A stretch of 64,000 nt of DNA from Azospirillum brasilense (GCF_007827815.1 NZ_VITH01000007.1:186001-250000), one strand, 5' to 3'. Positions 9,168 through 18,021 are shown, counted from the first letter of the stretch. The notes: a model not told the origin generated them from the letters alone. Made by a program: numbers and translations.

Positions 9168-9644
9168 TCACGGCTTCGGGTAAGCGACTCCGAGGATCCA
9201 GACCGGGGCGTGCGGCGGGCCGGCGCGTTCGAACACGTAGGTCACGGTGGCGCTGGTGAAGGGTTTGGCGTCGGTGCAGCGGCCGATGTCATCCGTTTCC
9301 CCGCACCACAGCGCGGGGACCCGCACGCTCAGCGTCTTGCCGAACTGGGTGCCGCCAAGCTCCTCGCCGCACAGGACCTCGCCCGGATGGCCGGTCACCG
9401 CGTTCCACGCCGCCCGCCACGCCCAGAGATCCGCGAACAGAGGCATACCGACCTCCTGCACGGCGTTCGGCGGCGGCGGCGCGCCGAAGATGTGCCGGGT
9501 GAGGCGCCCGCCGAACGCCGTGTTGAGCGCGGGCTCGGCGGAGCGCAGGACGCTTGGGATGTCTAGGCACGGATCGCTTCGGGCCGGGGCGGCGGTGAAG
9601 GCGAGGAGGGCGGTGAGAAGACCTGAGATTGAGCGAATGGTCAT
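9168..9644 (-). CDS. Secreted hypothetical protein
   Basis: 158 residues with a signal peptide (RSISGLLTALLAFTAAPARS, cleavage near ARS-DP). The mature part holds four cysteines (PCLDIP, VLCGEE, LWCGE, GRCTD) and is probably periplasmic. No family recognised. Start ATG 9644-9642 follows the hydrophobic-signal logic; the ribosome site is weak. Convergent with rarA (6 bp) and divergent from the next gene. Confidence 0.6.
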   Translation of the reverse strand: MTIRSISGLLTALLAFTAAPARSDPCLDIPSVLRSAEPALNTAFGGRLTRHIFGAPPPPNAVQEVGMPLFADLWAWRAAWNAVTGHPGEVLCGEELGGTQFGKTLSVRVPALWCGETDDIGRCTDAKPFTSATVTYVFERAGPPHAPVWILGVAYPKP

Positions 9645-9727
9645 TGGAGGGTCCGTATGCAATTCCCGCGTGTTGAAATCCGGACGCTCGGAATCAGGGT
9701 TCGTGAAATGGCGGGAGAAGCGTGCGC

Positions 9728-10639
9728 ATGACGACGGATGACGCGGTTCCGGCGTTCTCACGCTTCATCGCCATCGACTGGTCGGGCGCCGCCGGCAAGC
9801 GCTACGCCGGCGTCGCGGTCGCCGAATGCGGCGTGGAAGGGCCGCCGCGGACCGTCGCGCCCACGGAGCGGCAATGGTCGCGCACCGCCGTGTTCGACTG
9901 GCTGCTTGACGGGCTGGAGCGGGGGCCGGCGCTGGTTGGGATCGATTGCGCCTTCTCGCTGCCCTTCGACGTGGCTCGGCGCTATTTCCCCGACCCCGAC
10001 GCGGTGACAGCCTTCGACCTGTGGGACCGGGTGGAAGCGGTGGCCGGGGCGGAGCCGGACTTCGCCGGGGGCGGCTTCGCGGCGCACCCGGACTACGGCG
10101 CCGATTTCTGGCGCGCCGGGACGCAGCCGGACTGGTACCGCGACCCGCACCGGCTGACCGAGCGGGTGTGCCGCGCCGACGGCTACGGCAGCCCGCAGAG
10201 CCCCTACAAGTTGATCGGCGCCAAGCAGGTGGGGAAGGGCGGGCTGGCCGGGATGCGGATGCTGCGCGCGCTGAAGCGGGCGGCGCCGGACCAGGTGGCG
10301 GTCTGGCCCTTCGACGCGCCGGGGCCGGGCCATACCGTCTTCTGCGAGATCTACCCGCGCCTGTTCCTCATCCGCGCCGGCTTCGGGCTGCGCAAGATCC
10401 GCGACGGGGCGGCGGTCGACGCCGCGCTGGCCGCCCTCGGCGCGCCGCCCGCCGGCCTGTCCGGGTCGGTGAGCGACCATGACGCGGACGCGCTGGTCTC
10501 CGCGGCGGGGCTGCGCCGGCTGGCCGGGCGGGAGGCGGTGTGGAGTCCGCCGGCCATGGACGCGCGGGCGCGGCGGCAGGAGGGCTGGATCTTCGGTGTG
10601 GGCGAGCGGGATGGCGGGGGCGCCGCGCCCGGCGCGTGA
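9728..10639 (+). CDS. Putative RNase H-fold nuclease (DUF429-like)
   Basis: 303 residues. The arrangement of acidic residues resembles DUF429-type predicted nucleases of the RNase H fold: FIAIDWSGA near the N-terminus, LVGIDCAFSLPFD, then VFCEIYPRLFLIRAG, and SDHDADALVSAAGLRRL near the C-terminus. The family assignment is by motif resemblance only. ATG 9728 has GGGAG ten bases upstream; a GTG at 9722 is too close to it. Function unknown. Confidence 0.55.
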   Translation: MTTDDAVPAFSRFIAIDWSGAAGKRYAGVAVAECGVEGPPRTVAPTERQWSRTAVFDWLLDGLERGPALVGIDCAFSLPFDVARRYFPDPDAVTAFDLWDRVEAVAGAEPDFAGGGFAAHPDYGADFWRAGTQPDWYRDPHRLTERVCRADGYGSPQSPYKLIGAKQVGKGGLAGMRMLRALKRAAPDQVAVWPFDAPGPGHTVFCEIYPRLFLIRAGFGLRKIRDGAAVDAALAALGAPPAGLSGSVSDHDADALVSAAGLRRLAGREAVWSPPAMDARARRQEGWIFGVGERDGGGAAPGA

Positions 10640-10706
10640 CAAACCGCCGTATTTCTGGCTCTAATCCGCGCGGGATGCCCGTCGTCCCGTCCGTTCCGGA
10701 GGTTCC

Positions 10707-11108
10707 GTGATCGCATCACCGTCCACGCTCGCCGCGGTCGCCGTCGGCGGCGCTGTCGGTTCCATGGCGCGCTATCTGCTGATGACGGCGGTCGGCCACT
10801 GGCTGGGCACGCAGTTTCCCTACGGGACGCTGGTCGTGAATGCCCTCGGTTGCTTCACCATGGGCGCGCTGGCGGAGCTGGCCGCGCTGGTGTGGTCGCC
10901 GTCGCCGGAGCTGCGGGCGCTGCTGATGGTCGGGGTGCTGGGGGGATTCACGACCTTCTCCTCCTTCACGCTCGACGTCGGTCTGCTGGTGGAGCGGAAC
11001 GCCCTGCCGGCGGCGGCGGGTTACATCCTGGCCTCGATGGTGCTGACCATCGCGGGTTTCTTTGCCGGCCTCGCGGTCGTGCGTTCTCTTGTTTCGGTGC
11101 CCGTTTGA
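10707..11108 (+). CDS. crcB: Fluoride ion channel CrcB/Fluc
   Basis: 133-residue dimeric fluoride exporter with four membrane helices. Family motifs present: GGAVGSMARYLL, FPYGTLVVNALGCFTMG, VGVLGGFTTFSSFTLD (the Phe/Thr/Ser pore signature). GTG start at 10707 with GGAGG at 10698-10702. Overlaps rluC by one base (TGATG), so the two are probably co-translated. I see no fluoride riboswitch upstream. Confidence 0.95.
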   Translation: MIASPSTLAAVAVGGAVGSMARYLLMTAVGHWLGTQFPYGTLVVNALGCFTMGALAELAALVWSPSPELRALLMVGVLGGFTTFSSFTLDVGLLVERNALPAAAGYILASMVLTIAGFFAGLAVVRSLVSVPV

Positions 11109-12127
11109 TGAGTGAGAACAAGTCCCCCAGCGTGGAAACCCGGACCGTGACGTCCGACGAGGCCGACGTCCGCCTCGACCGCTGGTTCAAGCGCCATTTC
11201 CCCGACGTGGGGCACGGCTATCTGCAGAAGCTGCTGCGCACCGGCCAGATCCGCGTGGACGGCAAGCGGGCGGAGACCTCGACCCGGCTCGCCGCCGGCC
11301 AGTCCATCCGCATCCCGCCGCTGGCCGACTGGGCCAAGCCGGAGGGCGCCGCGGCGGCCCCCGCGCCGAAGAAGCCGGCCATGTCGGACAAGGACATCGC
11401 GGCGCTCCAGGCGCTGGTTCTCTTCAAGGACGGCGACGTCATCGCGCTGAACAAGCCGGCGGGCCTCGCCGTCCAGGGCGGCACCAACACCACCAAGCAT
11501 CTCGACGCCATGCTGGACGCCCTGCGCTTCGACGCGAAGGAGCGGCCCAAGCTGGTCCACCGGCTGGACAAGGACACCTCGGGCGTCCTGCTGCTGGCGC
11601 GCAACACCTTCGCGGCGTCCAAGCTGACGGAGCAGTTCCGCGGCCGCGACGTGCGCAAGATCTACTGGGCCGCCACGGTCGGCGTTCCGAAGCCCTACCA
11701 GGGCAAGATCGACCTCGCGCTGGCCAAGGAAGGCGGGCCGCAGGGCGAGCGGGTGGCCGGCGACGAGGACGACGGCAAGCGTGCCGTCACCTACTACTCG
11801 GTGCTGGAAAACCTGGGCAAGCAGGCGGCCTTCGTCGCCATGTGGCCGCGCACGGGGCGCACCCACCAGCTCCGCGTCCACATGAACGCCATCGGCACGC
11901 CGATCCTGGGCGACGGCAAGTATGCCGGGCAGGGGGCCTATCTGCCGGGCGCCGAGGTCCAGAAGAAGCTGCACCTGCACGCCCGCCGGCTGATCCTGCC
12001 GCACCCGCGCGGCGGCAACCGGATGATCGACGTGACGGCGCCGCTGCCCGACCACATGCTGACGACCTGGAAATATCTGGGCTTCAGCGCCAGCCTGAAG
12101 GGCGACCCGTTCGAGGGGGTCGAGTAG
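11108..12127 (+). CDS. 23S rRNA pseudouridine synthase, RluC/RluD type
   Basis: 339 residues: S4 RNA-binding domain (about 20-72, VRLDRWFKRHFP...LQKLLRTGQIRVDGKR), a Pro/Ala linker, then the RluA-family catalytic domain with the catalytic Asp in HRLDKDTSG (about residue 154) and GRTHQLRVHM. By domain order it most resembles RluC, which modifies positions 955, 2504 and 2580 of E. coli 23S rRNA; the exact target is not shown. Start overlaps the crcB stop. Confidence 0.92.
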   Translation: MSENKSPSVETRTVTSDEADVRLDRWFKRHFPDVGHGYLQKLLRTGQIRVDGKRAETSTRLAAGQSIRIPPLADWAKPEGAAAAPAPKKPAMSDKDIAALQALVLFKDGDVIALNKPAGLAVQGGTNTTKHLDAMLDALRFDAKERPKLVHRLDKDTSGVLLLARNTFAASKLTEQFRGRDVRKIYWAATVGVPKPYQGKIDLALAKEGGPQGERVAGDEDDGKRAVTYYSVLENLGKQAAFVAMWPRTGRTHQLRVHMNAIGTPILGDGKYAGQGAYLPGAEVQKKLHLHARRLILPHPRGGNRMIDVTAPLPDHMLTTWKYLGFSASLKGDPFEGVE

Positions 12128-12137
12128 AAGCGGGGGT

Positions 12138-12827
12138 TTACCCCGCTTCGCGCCCCTCCAGAAACGCCGTAAGCTGCTCCGCGGCCTCCCCGACATGCTC
12201 TTCGACGAGCCGGCAGGCCGCATCCGCATCGCCCGCCCGGCAGGCCGCCAACAGCGCGCGGTGCTCGTCCTGCGACCGCGGCCGATAGCCCAGCGCCGCG
12301 AATTGGAAGCGCAGGTAGCGGTCGGCGGCCAGCAGATGCTGCTCCGTCAGCGCCAGCAGACGGGGCCGCCCGGCCCGCGCGTAGAGCGTCATGTGGAAGC
12401 GCCGGTTCAGCTCTCCCATGCGGCCGGGATCGGCCTCTCCATCCATCTCCGCGATCAGCTCCTCCGCCTGATCGAGGTCCGCCGCCGTCAGGCCGGGCAA
12501 TGACAGGCGCAACGCCATCGGCTCCAGCGCCATGCGGATCGCCCCGATGTCGGCGCCATCCGCCGCGGAGATTTCCGCGACGACGGCCCCGCGGTGCGGG
12601 TGGAATTCGGCCAGCGCCCGCGCCTCCAGCTGGCGCAGCGCCTCGCGCACCGGCATGCGGCTGACCCCGAAGGTCTCCGCCAGTTCCTCCTGCCGCAGCG
12701 GCGTGCCCGGCGCGATGACCCCGCTGAGGATCGCCTCGCGCAGCGTCGCCTCCACGAACTCCGTGGTGGTGCGGTGGCGCGGCTGCGCGCGCGCCACGAG
12801 GCGCGACAGCCCGTCGTTGACCGCCAT
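12138..12827 (-). CDS. GntR-family transcriptional regulator (FCD domain)
   Basis: 229 residues: winged HTH (FVEATLREAILSGVIAPGTPLRQEELAETFGVSRMPVREALRQLEARALAEFHPHRGAVVAEI) and an all-helical FCD effector domain with putative metal ligands (ELNRRFHMTLY, EHRALLAA, EEHVGEA). FCD regulators usually respond to organic acids. ATG 12827-12825 has GGGGAG eight bases upstream. Divergent from a BenE-type transporter, with a palindromic operator between them, so it probably controls itself and the transporter. Confidence 0.88.
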   Translation of the reverse strand: MAVNDGLSRLVARAQPRHRTTTEFVEATLREAILSGVIAPGTPLRQEELAETFGVSRMPVREALRQLEARALAEFHPHRGAVVAEISAADGADIGAIRMALEPMALRLSLPGLTAADLDQAEELIAEMDGEADPGRMGELNRRFHMTLYARAGRPRLLALTEQHLLAADRYLRFQFAALGYRPRSQDEHRALLAACRAGDADAACRLVEEHVGEAAEQLTAFLEGREAG

Positions 12828-12850
12828 GCGTGATCTCCCCTTGCCAGGAT

Positions 12851-12862
12851 ATTGGATCCAAT
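12851..12862. promoter_or_regulatory. GntR/FCD operator between regulator and transporter
   Basis: Perfect 12-bp palindrome ATTGGATCCAAT in the 83-bp intergenic region of a divergent regulator-transporter pair. TTGGATCCAA-like sites are typical for FCD-type GntR proteins. Confidence 0.7.
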
Positions 12863-12910
12863 CTATCACCAGTCTCATCATCCTGCACGCCCGATGGAGG
12901 GTCCCAAGCC

Positions 12911-14134
12911 ATGTCCTCTTCCGACACCGTCCCGGCGACGGGCCTTTCGACGGGGCTTTCCCTGCGCGCGGTCGGCGCCGGCCTGCTGGCGGCCCTGGTC
13001 GGCTACGCCAGTTCGGTGGCGGTGGTCATCCATGGCCTGACCGCCGTGGGCGCCAGCACGGAGCAGGTGGTGTCGGGCCTCGTCCTGCTGGGCTTCGCCA
13101 TGGGTCTGACGGCGATGGGCCTCAGCCTGCACCGGCGCAAGCCGATCAGCATCGCCTGGACGACGCCGGGCATGGCCCTGCTCGCCGCCACCGGCGCGGT
13201 GGAGGGTGGGTTCCCCGCCGCGGTGGGGGCCTTCGTGGCGACCGGCCTGCTGATCGTCCTGGCCGGGCTGTGGTCGCCGCTCGGCCGCTGGATCGCCGCG
13301 ATTCCCAAGCCGCTGGCCAACGGCATGCTGGCCGGCATCCTGCTGAAGCTGTGTCTGGCCCCCTTCCTGGCGGTGTCGCAGGCGCCGGGAATGGCGCTGC
13401 TGGTGCTGGCGACCTGGGCGGTGGTGGGGCGGGTGGCGCGGCTCTACGCCGTGCCCGCCGCGGTGGCGGTGGCGCTGGGGGCGATGGCGCTCGACTCATC
13501 CGGCGGTTTGGCCGGCGGGGCGGCGCTGTCCGGCGCGCTGTGGCCGGGCGTGACCTTCGTCCAGCCGGTGTTCACCTGGGAAGCAATGGTCGGCATCGCC
13601 CTGCCGCTGTTCGTCGTCACCATGGCCTCGCAGAACATCCCCGGCCTCGCCGTTCTGGCGACCTACAACTACGCGCCGCCGACCCGTCCGATCTTCCTGG
13701 CGACGGGGGCGGCCTCCGCCCTGACGGCGCTGGGTGGTGCTCCGACCGTCAACCTCGCGGCGATCACCGCGGCGCTCTGCGCCAGCCCGGACGCCGACCC
13801 GAACCCGGCGCGGCGCTGGCAGGCCGCCTTCGTCAGCGGCATCGGCTACATCCTGTTCGCCGGGCTGGCCGGGGTGACGGCGGTGATGGTCACCCGCTCC
13901 CCGCCGATCCTGATCGAGGCGGTGGCCGGGCTGGCCCTGGTCGGCGCCTTCGGTTCCGCCCTGATGGGCGCCGTGCAGGTGGAGGCGAACCGCACCGCCG
14001 CGCTGGTCACCATGCTGGTCACCGCCTCCGGCCTGTCCTTCGCCGGGGTCGGCTCGGCCTTCTGGGGCCTGCTGCTGGGCGGGGCGGTCCATCTGCTCCA
14101 CTGGCGCCCGGAGCCGCGGCAACCCGGAAAGTGA
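12911..14134 (+). CDS. BenE-family (benzoate/H+ symporter-like) transporter
   Basis: 407-residue membrane protein with about 11-12 hydrophobic helices. Family landmarks: GLLAALVGYASSVAVVIHGL, PISIAWTTPGMALLA, PKPLANGMLAGILLKLCLAPF, LPLFVVTMASQNIPGLAVL and ALGGAPTVNLAAITAALCA. BenE members import aromatic acids; no aromatic degradation genes are nearby, so the substrate is open. ATG 12911 has GGAGGG ten bases upstream. The regulator-transporter pair sits between rluC and the HAD/atp12 genes, which often neighbour rluC in alphaproteobacteria, so it looks like an insertion into that order. Confidence 0.85.
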   Translation: MSSSDTVPATGLSTGLSLRAVGAGLLAALVGYASSVAVVIHGLTAVGASTEQVVSGLVLLGFAMGLTAMGLSLHRRKPISIAWTTPGMALLAATGAVEGGFPAAVGAFVATGLLIVLAGLWSPLGRWIAAIPKPLANGMLAGILLKLCLAPFLAVSQAPGMALLVLATWAVVGRVARLYAVPAAVAVALGAMALDSSGGLAGGAALSGALWPGVTFVQPVFTWEAMVGIALPLFVVTMASQNIPGLAVLATYNYAPPTRPIFLATGAASALTALGGAPTVNLAAITAALCASPDADPNPARRWQAAFVSGIGYILFAGLAGVTAVMVTRSPPILIEAVAGLALVGAFGSALMGAVQVEANRTAALVTMLVTASGLSFAGVGSAFWGLLLGGAVHLLHWRPEPRQPGK

Positions 14135-14191
14135 GTTGCGCTTTGCCGACGCGGCCCGCATAAGTCCGGTACGACCCGCGTCCCGGAGGCG

Positions 14192-14887
14192 ATGCCCGTG
14201 AGCAGCTCAGAGAATGCCCGTCCGCTGCGGCTGGCCCTGTTCGATTGCGACGGCACGCTGGTGGACAGCCAGTTCGCCATCATCGACGCCATGACCACCG
14301 CCTGGGCCGCCCACGGGCTGGGCGAGCCGGACCCGCTGGAGGTGCGCCGCCTGGTCGGGCTGCCGCTGGTGCAGGCGGTGTCGCAACTGCTGCCCGACCT
14401 GGACACCGAGCGTCATGTGGCCATCGCGGAAAGCTACAAGGACGCCTTCGCGGCGCTGCGCCACCGCGGCGACCTGCACGAGCCGCTGTTCCCCGGCCTG
14501 CGCGACACACTGGACGCGCTGGAGGCGGAGGGCGTGCTGCTCGGCGTGGCGACCGGCAAGTCGCGCCGCGGGCTGGACGCCATGCTGGCCCACCACGGGC
14601 TGACCGAGCGCTTCGTCACGCTCCAGACCAGCGACATCGGACCCGGCAAGCCGCACCCCGACATGGTCTACCGCGCCCTGGCCGAAACCGGGGTGGAGGC
14701 GGCGCGCACGGTTGTGATCGGCGACACCACCTACGACATTCAAATGGCCCGCAACGCGCGGGTCGCGTCGGTCGGCGTCTCCTGGGGCTATCACGCGGCG
14801 GCCGAGCTGGAGGCCGCCGGGGCGGACCGCATCGTCCATCGCGGGCGCGCGGTGGCCGGCGCTGTTCTGGACCTGTTGCACCGATAA
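14192..14887 (+). CDS. HAD-superfamily phosphatase (phosphoglycolate phosphatase-like)
   Basis: 231 residues with all four HAD motifs: LFDCDGTLVDS (nucleophile Asp), VATGKSRRGLD (motif II Thr), GKPHPDMVYRAL (motif III Lys) and VIGDTTYDIQMARNA (motif IV). A helical cap lies between motifs I and II, as in phosphoglycolate/beta-phosphoglucomutase-type enzymes. The substrate cannot be read from sequence. Followed by the Atp12 gene after 21 bp. Confidence 0.9.
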   Translation: MPVSSSENARPLRLALFDCDGTLVDSQFAIIDAMTTAWAAHGLGEPDPLEVRRLVGLPLVQAVSQLLPDLDTERHVAIAESYKDAFAALRHRGDLHEPLFPGLRDTLDALEAEGVLLGVATGKSRRGLDAMLAHHGLTERFVTLQTSDIGPGKPHPDMVYRALAETGVEAARTVVIGDTTYDIQMARNARVASVGVSWGYHAAAELEAAGADRIVHRGRAVAGAVLDLLHR

Positions 14888-14908
14888 GAGAGCATTCGAA
14901 GGACCCTG

Positions 14909-15607
14909 ATGAAGCGCTTCTACAAGACCGCCTCCGTCGACGAGGCCGCCGGCGGCGGCTTCGAGGTGCGCCTGGACAACCGTCCGATCCGCAGCCCGGC
15001 CAAGGCGCCGTTGGTCTTCGCGAGCTGGCCGCTGGCCCAGGCCGTCGCCGCCGAATGGGATGCGCAGCCCGAGGACATCGCCCCGGACAGCATGCCGCTG
15101 ATGCAGCTCGCCAGCACGGCGGTGGACCTGATCGGCAAGGGCCGCGCCGCCATTGTCGACGGCGTGGCCGCCTATGCGGAGACGGACCTGCTCTGCTACC
15201 GCGCGGAGCATCCCCGGAACCTGGTGGAGTTGCAGGCGCAGCGCTGGCAACCGCTGCTCGACTGGGCGACGCTGCGCTACGACGCGCCGCTGCACGTCAA
15301 CGCCGGGCTGATGCCCAAGCCGCAGCCGCCCGAGGCGCTGCGCGCCCTGCGCAACGCGGTCGAGGCCTACGACGACTGGACGCTGTCGGCGCTCCAGACC
15401 GCGACCGGCTCCTGCGGCTCGCTGATCGTCGCGCTGGCGCTGGTCGAGGGGCACATCGACGCCGAGGAGGCCTTCGCGGTGTCGCAGCTTGACGAGACCT
15501 TCCAGATCGAAGCCTGGGGCGAGGACCCGGAGACGACCAAGCGCCGCGCCGCCCTGCGCATCGACATCGCCGCCTGCCGCCGCTTCGTCGATCTGCTGCG
15601 GGCGTGA
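14909..15607 (+). CDS. ATP12-family F1-ATPase assembly chaperone
   Basis: 232 residues of the Atp12 family, which helps assemble F1-ATPase alpha subunits in mitochondria and alphaproteobacteria. Landmarks: MKRFYKTASV near the start, VRLDNRPIRSPAKAPL, LAQAVAAEWDAQ, DLLCYRAEHP, and SLIVALALVEGHIDAEEAFAVSQLDETFQIEAWGEDPE. Probably in one unit with the HAD phosphatase. Confidence 0.92.
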   Translation: MKRFYKTASVDEAAGGGFEVRLDNRPIRSPAKAPLVFASWPLAQAVAAEWDAQPEDIAPDSMPLMQLASTAVDLIGKGRAAIVDGVAAYAETDLLCYRAEHPRNLVELQAQRWQPLLDWATLRYDAPLHVNAGLMPKPQPPEALRALRNAVEAYDDWTLSALQTATGSCGSLIVALALVEGHIDAEEAFAVSQLDETFQIEAWGEDPETTKRRAALRIDIAACRRFVDLLRA

Positions 15608-15708
15608 TCATCGATCGGGTGGGGACGGAATAAAGCGGCGCGGCGGGCGTCCTGTCAGTGAGGGTCGGGTTCCATCACCCGCCCCGTCACGACAGGGAGG
15701 TTCCGTTC

Positions 15709-16122
15709 ATGCACCGCTTCACCCGTTTCACCGCCGCCGCGGCGATCGCGCTGGCGCTCGGCCTCGTGGCGCCGTCCGCCTTCGCGCCGTCCGCCTTCGC
15801 GCAGGGCGCCATGCCCGCCAAGACCGGCCAGTCGGCCGGCGGTCCCGTGCTGACCGACAGCAAGGGCATGACGCTGTACGTCTTCGACCGCGATGCGGGC
15901 GGCAAGTCCGCCTGCAACGGCCAATGCGCCAGCAATTGGCCGCCGCTGATGGCCCCGGCGGGCGCCAAGGCGATGGGCGACTATTCGGTCGTCACCCGCG
16001 ACGACGGTTCCATGCAGTGGGCCTACAAGGGCAAGCCGCTCTATGGCTGGGCGAAGGACGGGAAGCCGGGCGACACCACCGGCGACGGGGTGAACAACGT
16101 CTGGCATGTCGCCCGCCCGTAA
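15709..16122 (+). CDS. Secreted COG4315-type repeat protein
   Basis: 137 residues: signal peptide (TAAAAIALALGLVAPSAFA) followed by two copies of the secreted lipoprotein-type repeat, GPVLTDSKGMTLYVFDRDAGGKSACNGQCASNWPPLMAP and GSMQWAYKGKPLYGWAKDGKPGDTTGDGVNNVWHVARP. Proteins of this type are periplasmic and of unknown role. ATG 15709 has GGGAGG eight bases upstream. The signal region contains a tandem 15-bp duplication (15769-15798) giving PSAFAPSAFAQ, i.e. two candidate cleavage motifs. Confidence 0.8.
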   Translation: MHRFTRFTAAAAIALALGLVAPSAFAPSAFAQGAMPAKTGQSAGGPVLTDSKGMTLYVFDRDAGGKSACNGQCASNWPPLMAPAGAKAMGDYSVVTRDDGSMQWAYKGKPLYGWAKDGKPGDTTGDGVNNVWHVARP

Positions 16123-16141
16123 AGGCGGCCCCGAACAGGGA

Positions 16142-16174
16142 AAAGCCCCCGCGGCGCTTGGCCGCGGGGGCTTT
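16142..16174. terminator. Bidirectional terminator
   Basis: AAAGCCCCCGCGGC and GCCGCGGGGGCTTT form a perfect 14-bp stem around a 5-nt loop between two convergent genes; A and T runs flank it on both strands. Confidence 0.9.
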
Positions 16175-16192
16175 GTGTGACGGTGCCGGCGA

Positions 16193-16798
16193 TTACTGGC
16201 CGGTGCCCGACGGAGCGGCCGGCGGGGTGCCGGTGGCGCCGCCCGGGGCGGTCATGGTGCCGGAGGTGCCGGTGGAAGAGCGGCTGGCCGCGCCGTTCAC
16301 CGTGTCGCCGGCTTTGTCCTTGTTGCGGTTCAGCGAGGTGGTGGTGTCGGAGTATTCGAACTCCGCCATGTCCTTCACCTGGTCGCGGGTCATGCCCGAG
16401 AGCTGGACGCGCTCCTGCTGGGCGTCCCAGGTGGCGTTGCCGATGTCCACGGCGATCTGCTTCTCACCGATGCCGAGGAAGCCGCCCGAGGAGATCACGA
16501 GCTGGCGCGCCTGCCCGTTGCTGTCGAGGATCACGTCTTCGACCTCGCCAACCTTCTCGTTGTCGGAGCCGTAGACGTTCTTGCCCATCATGTTCTCGGC
16601 GCTGGCCATCTGGCCGCCGGTCAGGCCCGCGGCACTGCCGGTCGCGGCGCTACCCGGGGCGCTGCCGCTCTTGTTCATCTCGGTCGCGGTCGGGGCGCCG
16701 GTGGTGGGGCTGCCGGTGGTCGGTGACGTGGTCTGCGCCATCGCCGTGCCGGTCATCAGCGCCAGGACGGACGCAGCCGCGATGATTTCCCTACGCAT
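16193..16798 (-). CDS. Secreted PRC-barrel domain protein
   Basis: 201 residues: signal peptide (REIIAAASVLALMTGTAMA-Q), a low-complexity Thr/Ser/Gly/Ala stretch, a PRC-barrel (about 63-140: NMMGKNVYGSDNEKVGEVEDVILDSNGQARQLVISSGGFLGIGEKQIAVD), then another Thr/Gly/Pro-rich tail. PRC-barrels of this layout occur in secreted stress-related proteins; role unknown. GAGGAG precedes the ATG. The 160 bp between this start and ygfZ hold nothing I can assign. Confidence 0.82.
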   Translation of the reverse strand: MRREIIAAASVLALMTGTAMAQTTSPTTGSPTTGAPTATEMNKSGSAPGSAATGSAAGLTGGQMASAENMMGKNVYGSDNEKVGEVEDVILDSNGQARQLVISSGGFLGIGEKQIAVDIGNATWDAQQERVQLSGMTRDQVKDMAEFEYSDTTTSLNRNKDKAGDTVNGAASRSSTGTSGTMTAPGGATGTPPAAPSGTGQ

Positions 16799-16958
16799 AA
16801 CTCACTCCTCTCCGTGTTTCGGCGTTTCTGTCGAGTGCCTTGGTTTGTCTCGGTAAGGCAGTTCGACAACAGCGCCTCGGCGGGAATGGTCACGCGGAAA
16901 ATCGAAAAAATCTTTCGGCTAGTCCGTGCAAGTTTCGGGAATAAAAGTCGCGAAGAAC

Positions 16959-17864
16959 TCAATAGCTTGCCCAGACTGGCTTTGTCGGCGTGACTGTGGC
17001 CTCTCCGGCTGTCAAGACCAGTCCGTCTTGCCCCGCTCGGGTGAGGTCTTCCAGCCGCAACAAGGCCAGGGCGGAGGAGCCCTGACCGCTGCGGATCTCG
17101 CCCACCTCCTTGCCCTCCAGCGTCACCGGCGTGCCGGGGGCGGGCAGGGGACCGTCCACCGTCACCGGGAACAGCTTCTTCTTGATCAGGGCGCGGTACT
17201 TGGTGCGGGCGGTCAGTTCCTGCCCCATGTAGCAGCCCTTGTCCCAGGAAATGGCGTTGAGGTCGTCCAGATCGTTCTCCAGGGGCAGCGCCTTGTCGGG
17301 CGTGAGGTCGCGGCTGCCCTCCGGAACGCCGAGCGAGAGGCGCAGCCGGTCATAGTCCTCGGCACTGCGCGGAGCGAAGTCCGCCGCCTCCAGCGCCGCC
17401 GCGGCGCCGTCGCGCGGCAGGAAGGCGCGGGCGCCCAGCGCCGGCAGGCGCGGATCGGTGAAGGCGACTCCGCCCGCGAAGGGAACCGCCGCGCCGGCCT
17501 CCTCCGGCAGGCCCAGCCGGGCGAGCGCGTCGCCGCCGAACAGGACGACCGCCACCAAGGTGCCGGCGCGGTCCTCCAGCGTGATCTTGGAGCGCAGCTT
17601 GTACATCTTCAGGCGGCGGAGGAATTCCTCGCGCCGGTCCGTCTCGGGGTCGAGCAGAAGGGCGCCCTCCGATTCGGCGATGCGGAAGTCGTGCAGGAAC
17701 TTGCCCTGCGGGGTCAGGAACAGGGCGTAGACGGCGCGGTCCGCTGCGACGCGGCGCACGTCGTTGGAGACCAGCCCTTGCAGGAAGGCCGCCCGGTCCT
17801 CGCCCGCGACCGCGATGACGCCCCGGTCCTCCAGGATCGCGTAGCCTGCCTGTTCCGCCGTCAT
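16959..17864 (-). CDS. ygfZ: YgfZ/IbaG57-type folate-binding Fe-S maturation protein
   Basis: Tetrahydrofolate-dependent protein supporting iron-sulphur enzymes. 301 residues with the signature KGCYMGQELTARTKYRA (about 214-230) containing the essential Cys, a GcvT-like N-terminus (GVIAVAGEDRAAFLQGLVSNDVRR) and LFLTPQGKFLHDFRI. ATG 17864-17862 matches the family N-terminus (MTAEQAGYAILEDRGVI); an open extension upstream is Arg/Pro-rich and not conserved-looking. Confidence 0.92.
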   Translation of the reverse strand: MTAEQAGYAILEDRGVIAVAGEDRAAFLQGLVSNDVRRVAADRAVYALFLTPQGKFLHDFRIAESEGALLLDPETDRREEFLRRLKMYKLRSKITLEDRAGTLVAVVLFGGDALARLGLPEEAGAAVPFAGGVAFTDPRLPALGARAFLPRDGAAAALEAADFAPRSAEDYDRLRLSLGVPEGSRDLTPDKALPLENDLDDLNAISWDKGCYMGQELTARTKYRALIKKKLFPVTVDGPLPAPGTPVTLEGKEVGEIRSGQGSSALALLRLEDLTRAGQDGLVLTAGEATVTPTKPVWASY

Positions 17865-18021
17865 GCCCGTGCTCCGATTGTCCCGTTCAAGTCCCCGATA
17901 GTTGGGCGAAGCGGGCGGGGGAGGCAAGAGTGGCGAGGGGGATGCCCTTGCATGGCGCGTCCGCCTTTTCCGCGGACGCGCCACGGTGCAAGCCGTGGTC
18001 GATGGACCGTCTGGCGGGCGG

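Noticed and set aside
10640..10706. Fluoride riboswitch before crcB
   Set aside because: The short leader lacks the conserved pseudoknot segments of the crcB motif.
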